Assembly: GCA_034434835.1 (NCBI GenBank)
Contig: DAOTXX010000021.1
Coordinates: forward strand, 36,936-100,935
Source: JBGLNJ01 sp034434835
GTDB lineage: Bacteria > Chloroflexota > Anaerolineae > Fen-1058
Length of the DNA stretch: 64,000 nucleotides
Reading direction: 5' to 3'
The translations under genes and the position numbers were made by a program. The notes beneath the pieces are model-generated. The model made no database searches. It was not told the DNA's origin and worked only from the letters and a program-made list of their open reading frames with translations. Positions 59,143-64,000 of this stretch are shown in pieces. The first letter of the stretch is position 1; each line of letters starts with the position of its first letter.

Positions 59143-59171
59143 TTGTTTTGCGCCATCACGTGTGCTATACT
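59143..59171 (+). promoter_or_regulatory. Putative hicBA promoter
   Basis: TTGTTT (59143-59148), 17-bp spacer, TATACT (59166-59171), 40 bp before the HicB start. HicB would be expected to bind here. Confidence 0.5.
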
Positions 59172-59210
59172 CACTCTACGTGCAAAAGTGGTGTCTGAAA
59201 GGTAACGATC

Positions 59211-59489
59211 ATGGAAATGTTTGTGTTCACGGGCATCCTTCTAAAGGAAGATGAAGGCTATAGCGCACTTTGCCCTGAACTGGACGTGGCCTCGCAGGGC
59301 GCTACACTTGAAGAAGCCAAAACCATGTTGCTGGAAGCTGCCACGCTTCACCTCGAAGGCGCTATCGAAGATGGGTTACCTTACCTGCGCCCGATCCCTC
59401 CTTCAGAAGACCCTCGAAACACTCTGCCAGCCAGCGTTGCGGAAACGTTTCGGTTCAAGGTTGACGTCCGCGTTCACGCGTATGCCTAA
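59211..59489 (+). CDS. hicB: HicB-family antitoxin
   Basis: 92 aa. FTGILLKEDEGYSALCPELD and VASQGATLEEAKTMLLEAAT match the degenerate RNase-H-like HicB fold. The C-terminal DNA-binding part is short. It overlaps the downstream hicA by 8 bp, with order B-A rather than the more common A-B. Confidence 0.85.
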   Translation: MEMFVFTGILLKEDEGYSALCPELDVASQGATLEEAKTMLLEAATLHLEGAIEDGLPYLRPIPPSEDPRNTLPASVAETFRFKVDVRVHAYA

Positions 59490-59700
59490 ACTACCCGTCC
59501 TCACGCCCCGCCAAGTCATTGCTGCGCTAGAGAAGGCCGGATTTCGTTCTGTCCGCCAACGCGGCAGCCATGTCCAATTGAAACGGGGCAACCTGCTCAT
59601 CACGATTCCTGTCCATTCGGGCGATCTGAATCCTCATGTTCTCCGTTCCATTCTCCGTCAAGCGCAGATGACCGTAGACGAATTCCTTGAACTCTTTTGA
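59482..59700 (+). CDS. hicA: HicA-family mRNA interferase toxin
   Basis: 72 aa from ATG 59482. dsRBD-like HicA fold: RQVIAALEKAGFRSVRQRGS then catalytic His in GSHVQLKR, and IPVHSGDLNPHVLRSILRQA. The module sits between alpha and beta genes of the molybdoenzyme on the opposite strand, so it is probably a late insertion. Confidence 0.9.
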   Translation: MPKLPVLTPRQVIAALEKAGFRSVRQRGSHVQLKRGNLLITIPVHSGDLNPHVLRSILRQAQMTVDEFLELF

Positions 59701-59714
59701 GTGCTCCTGCACCT

Positions 59715-62700
59715 TCACTTGATCGTAATAAACTTGCCCGCCAAATAGTCCTGCATCGCCTGACTTTCGTATCCGGCGCGCAGGCCCAGCGCCGCCGGCC
59801 GCCACACGCCCTGGCCGCCCAGTCCGCCCGGCTCGGCTTTGGTGACCTTGACGAACGACTCTTTGGGCGCGCCGACGACGCAGTGAACGTCCGCCGCAAA
59901 GCCCTGACCGATCGTCTGGCCGAACACGTCTTTGCGGACGAGCGAATCCGTCATCAGCGTCGGACGCAGCCAGGCGCGCGTCGCGCTCTGATGGCCGCCG
60001 TAGCGGAACATGGCCTGGTAGCCCGTGCGCGGATTTTTAGCCAGCCCGTCGGGGCGCGATTCGTGCGCGTCGACCGTGCCGTGCGTGGCCTGGTACATGT
60101 GGAACCACATCCGCAGCACCCCGCGCGGGATGCCGTTATAGTAACGCGCGCGCGTCATCAGGCGCATCACTTTGTAATCTTGCGGCTTGTCCTGCCAGCC
60201 GCGGAACGGGCGGTCCGTCGGGTCAGCGTCAATCCACACGTAATCGCCGTCTTCGATGCCCAGCGCCTTCGCGTCGGCCGGGTTCATGTCCACGTATGAT
60301 TCGCCCGTCCATGGCTTGCGCTTGTCGTGGCGGTACATGTCGCCGAACGGGCCAAAGAACGCCGAGGTGATCGCAATGTCCACGGGCGTGGTGTGGACGC
60401 CGTGGCGATATTTGGGCGTGATAAACAGGAAACTATAACCGTCTTTCGTGAGCGGATGCTTGCTCACAACCACATCTTGGATGCTCAGCACGACGTTGCG
60501 CACCTGGCGGACCTCGGTGCTCAGATCGTCCTTCTTGAGGCCATAGACTTCGGGCTGAGCGGGCTTGAGCGCGGGATGCAAGGCGGAGACGATGACGTTC
60601 GGCTCGTGCGGCGTGGCGTCCACCGGCTCGCGGTGAACCGTCAGGTTCTCGCCATACTCGATGAACTCGGGTTCGTCGCGGTAAAATTCCAGGCGACCGG
60701 TGCGCGTGTACCAGGGCTTGCTTTCCTGCGTCTGCTCCCAGCCGACGACCTTGGGATAGGTGCGGAGCATTTTGAGCGAGGGGATGCCCTCCTTCGCCCT
60801 CGACTCGAGTTCGGCAAAGTTATAACCGCGCAGCGACGTGCTGTGATCCACAATGCGCTGCAAATAAACGTCCACGCGATTATCCAGCACAAAACGCCAA
60901 TAGTCCTCAAAGCGTTTATCGCCGGTGAGTTTGGCGAGCGCCGCGCCCACGCCCGCGAACGTCTCAATATCGCCGCGCGTGTCAAACAGGCGCGGCAGCG
61001 GCGTGCGCGGGAAAACCGAAAGGAAGGGATTGGTCACCGAGCCGCACATGTCAGGGTATTTCAGCTCGGCCCACGAATCCACGCCGAACACCACGTCGGC
61101 GTACTCGCACGTCATCGTCCACCACCACTCGTTGGCGACGATCAGGTCTATCTTGGGCAGCGTGTTGACGATGATGTCATAGGCCCATTTCGAGTTGCCC
61201 AAGATGGAATTGCTGTTGGCCCACCAGGTGGCTTTGGTCGGCGTGGGCATGTGCGTCTTGCCGGTGAACTGCTTGTTGCCCACGCGCAGAGGCCGGTCGC
61301 CATAGTTGTAATAGTGCGCCGATTCATATTTGGCCAGCGATTTGGTCTTGGCCGGCTTGGTCGGGTCCAGTTCGATGTTGAACGGGTCTTCGAGAATGTA
61401 TTGCGGCATCCCGTTGAACAGCGCGGTGCGATAGTTGCCCGCGTACGAGCCGGGGCTGCCGCCCAGGTAACCAATGTTGGCCGTGAGCGCGGACACGAGG
61501 AAAATCGCACGGTCTTTGAGGTCGTTGTTGAAAAAGTGATTCGGTCCCATGCCGTGCGCGAGCAAGGTGGCCTTTTTGTTTTCGGCGATTTGCCGGGCCA
61601 GTGAAAGAATGGCCTCTTGCGGCGCCCAGGTCAGTTGAGAGACGTTCTCCGGCGTGAACTCGGCCAGGTATTCTTTTTCCAGATCGAAAATCGGGCGCAC
61701 CTCGATTGGTTTGCCGTCAGTCGTCGTGACCTTGAACGTGCCTTCCAGCGCGGGGTCAATCCCCAGTTGGGCGAAATACTTGCCGACATGATCGCGCGTG
61801 ACGGCGGCGGGCGCGTTGCGTCGGGTATCCCACACAACGAAATCGCCCCACGCCTTGCGCTGCGCTTCGGTGATGACTTGCGCGCCTTGCTTGTAATTGG
61901 GGTCAGGTTTGTCTTCCGGCTTGAGCACCTTCACATAGTTTTCCAGCGCGCGCGCGCGATAGCCGGGCATCACGTCCGCAGCGTTGAGCAGCTTGAGCGT
62001 GTCCATCCGAACCAAGAGCGGCAGGTCAGTGTAATGCTTGACAAAGTCCGCATCGTACAACCGGTCGCGGATGATGACGTGCGCCAGTCCCAGCGCAAGC
62101 GCGGTATCCGTGCCAGGTCGAATGATAAGCACCTCGTCGGCCTTGCACGAGGTGGATTGATACTCGGTCGCAATCGTGATGACTTTGGCGCCGCGCAGGC
62201 GGGCTTCGGTGAGCCAGTGGCCGTCGGGCATCTTGGTCGAAATCCAGTTCATGCCCCACAACGTAATCAATTTGGCGTTCTCGGCGGTGAACAAATCAAA
62301 CTCGACCGTCTGCTGGCCCGTCACCATCGGGTGGCCGGGCGGCAGGTCGGTGTGCCACGAGTAGCTATCCCACGCGCGCCCGCCCAGCGATTTATCCGGC
62401 TCGACCTTGCGCGTGTACACGTCGAGCAGCGCCATCATGTTCGCCACGCGATTGAGGCCAAAGATGCGCGTTGCGCCCAGGAAAGGCATCCCGCCGCGAT
62501 ATTTGAGCGTCTGCGTGCCCGCCTCGTGCATCGCCTCGACCATGTCGGGATCGTAACCTTGCGCGAGCAGCTTGCTCGCGCCTTCCGGGCCGCTATAGGT
62601 CTGGGCGATGTTGCGGTAGGTCTTGGCGACGATCTCGAACGCCTGGTCCCACTCGACCTTGACGTACTCGTCCAATCCGCGCTTGAGGTATTGCGCGGGC

Positions 62701-63173
62701 ACGCGGCCATCGGCCTCGCGCGGATAGCCTGCGTTGACCCAATCCAGAAAGCCTGTGCGGACGAACGCGCCTTTGACGCGCCGGTCGCCATAGACTTTGC
62801 GGACGAGCGACTGGCCTTTGTTGCAATAGCGCGGATTCCAGCGCGCTGACGTGCGATTGCCGTAAGCGTCCACCGCCTCGCCGTAACGATAGGTTGCCTC
62901 GATGCGCGTCATCGCCCCATGGCGCACGTTGGCCTTGAGCAGGCAGTTGTGCGTATCGTTGGGTGCACACAAAAAGACAAAGGTCGAATCCACGCGGGAG
63001 AGGTTGCGGTAGGCTTGCTCCCAGTCGCGGTCGGGGTAAAAGGCGAGGGGGTTATCAATCTGAGGGATGGGCTGCAAAAAGGCAAACGATTTGCTGGTCA
63101 GCAAACTGGCGGCGGTCACGCCCGCCGCCGCACCACTCAGTTTCAAAAAGTCACGGCGCGAGAGTTGCTTCAT
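59715..63173 (-). CDS. Type II DMSO-reductase catalytic alpha subunit (NarG/NxrA/EbdA/SerA-like)
   Basis: 1152 aa. Twin-arginine signal SRRDFLKLSGAAAGVTAASL. The Fe-S region has C69, H75 and C77 (LCAPNDTHNC) plus C117 (NPRYCNKG), as in periplasmic type II enzymes. SWHTDLPPG near residue 276 corresponds to the Asp Mo-ligand region of NarG. bis-MGD segments include ITLWGMNWISTKMPDG and GMGPNHFFNNDLKDRA. The substrate (nitrate/nitrite, selenate, chlorate, hydrocarbon) cannot be told from sequence. Exported by Tat with the beta subunit. hicBA separates it from beta. Confidence 0.92.
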   Translation of the reverse strand: MKQLSRRDFLKLSGAAAGVTAASLLTSKSFAFLQPIPQIDNPLAFYPDRDWEQAYRNLSRVDSTFVFLCAPNDTHNCLLKANVRHGAMTRIEATYRYGEAVDAYGNRTSARWNPRYCNKGQSLVRKVYGDRRVKGAFVRTGFLDWVNAGYPREADGRVPAQYLKRGLDEYVKVEWDQAFEIVAKTYRNIAQTYSGPEGASKLLAQGYDPDMVEAMHEAGTQTLKYRGGMPFLGATRIFGLNRVANMMALLDVYTRKVEPDKSLGGRAWDSYSWHTDLPPGHPMVTGQQTVEFDLFTAENAKLITLWGMNWISTKMPDGHWLTEARLRGAKVITIATEYQSTSCKADEVLIIRPGTDTALALGLAHVIIRDRLYDADFVKHYTDLPLLVRMDTLKLLNAADVMPGYRARALENYVKVLKPEDKPDPNYKQGAQVITEAQRKAWGDFVVWDTRRNAPAAVTRDHVGKYFAQLGIDPALEGTFKVTTTDGKPIEVRPIFDLEKEYLAEFTPENVSQLTWAPQEAILSLARQIAENKKATLLAHGMGPNHFFNNDLKDRAIFLVSALTANIGYLGGSPGSYAGNYRTALFNGMPQYILEDPFNIELDPTKPAKTKSLAKYESAHYYNYGDRPLRVGNKQFTGKTHMPTPTKATWWANSNSILGNSKWAYDIIVNTLPKIDLIVANEWWWTMTCEYADVVFGVDSWAELKYPDMCGSVTNPFLSVFPRTPLPRLFDTRGDIETFAGVGAALAKLTGDKRFEDYWRFVLDNRVDVYLQRIVDHSTSLRGYNFAELESRAKEGIPSLKMLRTYPKVVGWEQTQESKPWYTRTGRLEFYRDEPEFIEYGENLTVHREPVDATPHEPNVIVSALHPALKPAQPEVYGLKKDDLSTEVRQVRNVVLSIQDVVVSKHPLTKDGYSFLFITPKYRHGVHTTPVDIAITSAFFGPFGDMYRHDKRKPWTGESYVDMNPADAKALGIEDGDYVWIDADPTDRPFRGWQDKPQDYKVMRLMTRARYYNGIPRGVLRMWFHMYQATHGTVDAHESRPDGLAKNPRTGYQAMFRYGGHQSATRAWLRPTLMTDSLVRKDVFGQTIGQGFAADVHCVVGAPKESFVKVTKAEPGGLGGQGVWRPAALGLRAGYESQAMQDYLAGKFITIK

Positions 63174-63300
63174 GCGGCGCTCCTTTCGTTACACGACGCC
63201 AGTGGCAAAGGGAAAGCTGCTGTGATGAGGCAGACAGTGTGGAAGACATTCCCGGCAGGAACAGTGTAGCGCAGGGGGCGGGGTTTGTCTGTGACTTTTG

Positions 63301-63795
63301 TCAGCTTTTCGAGCCGGTCTGTCGACGCGCAGCCTGGGCGTTCCAGCATAGCCATTCGACCAGCGAGTCAAGCAGCTCGCTCAACCCCATCGCGCTCATG
63401 ATCGCCATCAACACACGCGTGGGGCCAGGCGCAAACTCGAGTCCATACAGCAGCGCGGCGGCCATCCAGGTGCCGGAGCAGATGGGACAAGAGATCAGTT
63501 CGCCCACCGAGCGTCGCCACCCGGTGCCTTTCGGTTCGACCGACTCGCCTGCGCCGGTCGGATCGGGCACGGTCTGGGTAAAGGGTGACCGGAGCGGCTC
63601 CATCACCCGATCGTACGAAACCAGCCGCCCCAGTCGGAACGCGGCCAGTCCCAATACCACCACCTCGCGCAGCCCAAGCGTCACGTTCCTCTTGGGGCGT
63701 CGCAGGCCCAGCGCGGTCACGAGGGCCAAAAGGATGCCCGTCAAGGTCACATAGGCAAGACGCTGTTGGGTGAGCGCGTGTTGGTCAGTCTGCAT
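63301..63795 (-). CDS. DUF1360 membrane protein
   Basis: 164 aa with three to four membrane segments. GELISCPICSGTWMAAALLY is the DUF1360 signature (two Cys in CPxC). A preceding AAFRLGRLVSYDRVMEPLRS is also typical. Phage and spore-former members exist, but no function is established. Upstream of the molybdoenzyme alpha gene on the same strand by 127 bp. Confidence 0.85.
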   Translation of the reverse strand: MQTDQHALTQQRLAYVTLTGILLALVTALGLRRPKRNVTLGLREVVVLGLAAFRLGRLVSYDRVMEPLRSPFTQTVPDPTGAGESVEPKGTGWRRSVGELISCPICSGTWMAAALLYGLEFAPGPTRVLMAIMSAMGLSELLDSLVEWLCWNAQAARRQTGSKS

Positions 63796-63857
63796 GACGG
63801 TCTCCTGATGGGTGTTGCGCGGCGGGGTTGGCTCATCCGCACGCGCTAACTCATGCC

Positions 63858-64000
63858 GTAACTACTCAGTCCAGTCTACCGCACAGGCTGTCATTGCGAG
63901 CCTGCCGAAGGCAGGCGAAGCAATCTCTGTGCTCCGATCGCTGAGATTGCTTCGTCGGCCCGCTTCGCGGGCCTCCTCGCAATGACGGCTGAGTAGTTAC
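63858..64000. mobile_element. Non-coding element with 12-bp inverted ends and inner TCATTGCGAG repeat (copy 3)
   Basis: GTAACTACTCAG (63858-63869) and exact complement CTGAGTAGTTAC (63989-64000) enclose the repeat 63889-63986 (TGTCATTGCGAG, GAAGCAATCTC, GAGATTGCTTCG, CTCGCAATGAC). Ends resemble those at 47797/48163. The right end coincides with the window edge. Confidence 0.65.

Noticed and set aside
63858..64000. Repeats as a CRISPR array
   Set aside because: Units are inverted and palindromic, not regularly spaced direct repeats, and no cas genes are present.

Overview
The window is G+C-rich bacterial chromosome with compact same-strand operons, many ATGA or TGATG stop/start overlaps and TTGACA/TATAAT-type promoters. 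The gene set suggests a Chloroflexota (Anaerolineae-like) bacterium, probably from a metagenome: LIV transporter, paired thiolase-like and DUF35 proteins, DUF4397 protein, a CarH/LitR-type B12 regulator, a type II DMSO-reductase complex, and many short palindromic repeats without any transposase. That placement is inference. I saw no rRNA, tRNA or CRISPR array.

Layout. 0-7.5 kb (+): livM-livG-livF importer genes, with a MntA/HepT-type pair whose toxin gene is cut by a MITE, a MobA-like cytidylyltransferase, an FAD amine oxidase, a lipoprotein and a HELTH metallopeptidase-like protein. 7.9-9.1 kb (-): RlmI-type methyltransferase. 9.1-12.8 kb (+): two thiolase-fold proteins lacking the usual catalytic Cys and His, followed by two DUF35 Zn-ribbon proteins. 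13-16.8 kb: small membrane and TPR genes, then a glycosidase-like/M23 multidomain protein. 16.8-21.2 kb (-): coupled operon TIGR01777 epimerase, SRPBCC, carotenoid-desaturase-like oxidase, photolyase. 21.2-29.8 kb (-): a peroxiredoxin-like gene with an in-frame UGA (probable selenoprotein), alpha/beta hydrolase, DUF4397 protein, and a coupled PEP-synthase-like/PlsY/lipase/FtsX operon. 30-43.3 kb (-): SDR, DUF1295, CFA-type methyltransferase, FMN reductase, DUF2177, SOUL, TspO-like, NmrA-like and Rieske genes, a set often associated with light or oxidative stress and LitR control; several are chimeric or truncated. 43.3-47.8 kb (-): UroD-like protein, nitrilase, Gfo/Idh oxidoreductase, aldo/keto reductase. 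48.3-49.2 kb (-): MerR/B12 photoreceptor regulator with a clear promoter and a candidate operator. 49.6-54.2 kb: DUF885-like peptidase, alpha-amylase, FadD. 54.8-63.2 kb (-): type II molybdoenzyme (alpha, beta, haem gamma, TorD chaperone, membrane protein) with a hicBA toxin-antitoxin module between alpha and beta. 63.3 kb: DUF1360 protein.

Two themes stand out. First, photoprotection: a B12 photoreceptor gene in the same window as photolyase, carotenoid, CFA, SOUL, TspO-like and DUF1295 genes, with a putative selenoperoxiredoxin beside the photolyase operon. Second, short palindromic elements shape coding sequence: one MITE sits in frame in the SOUL gene with an 8-bp target duplication, another supplies the livG stop codon, another cuts hepT, and hairpin repeats are translated in rlmI, in a membrane-protein gene and at the linker of a fused FtsX permease.
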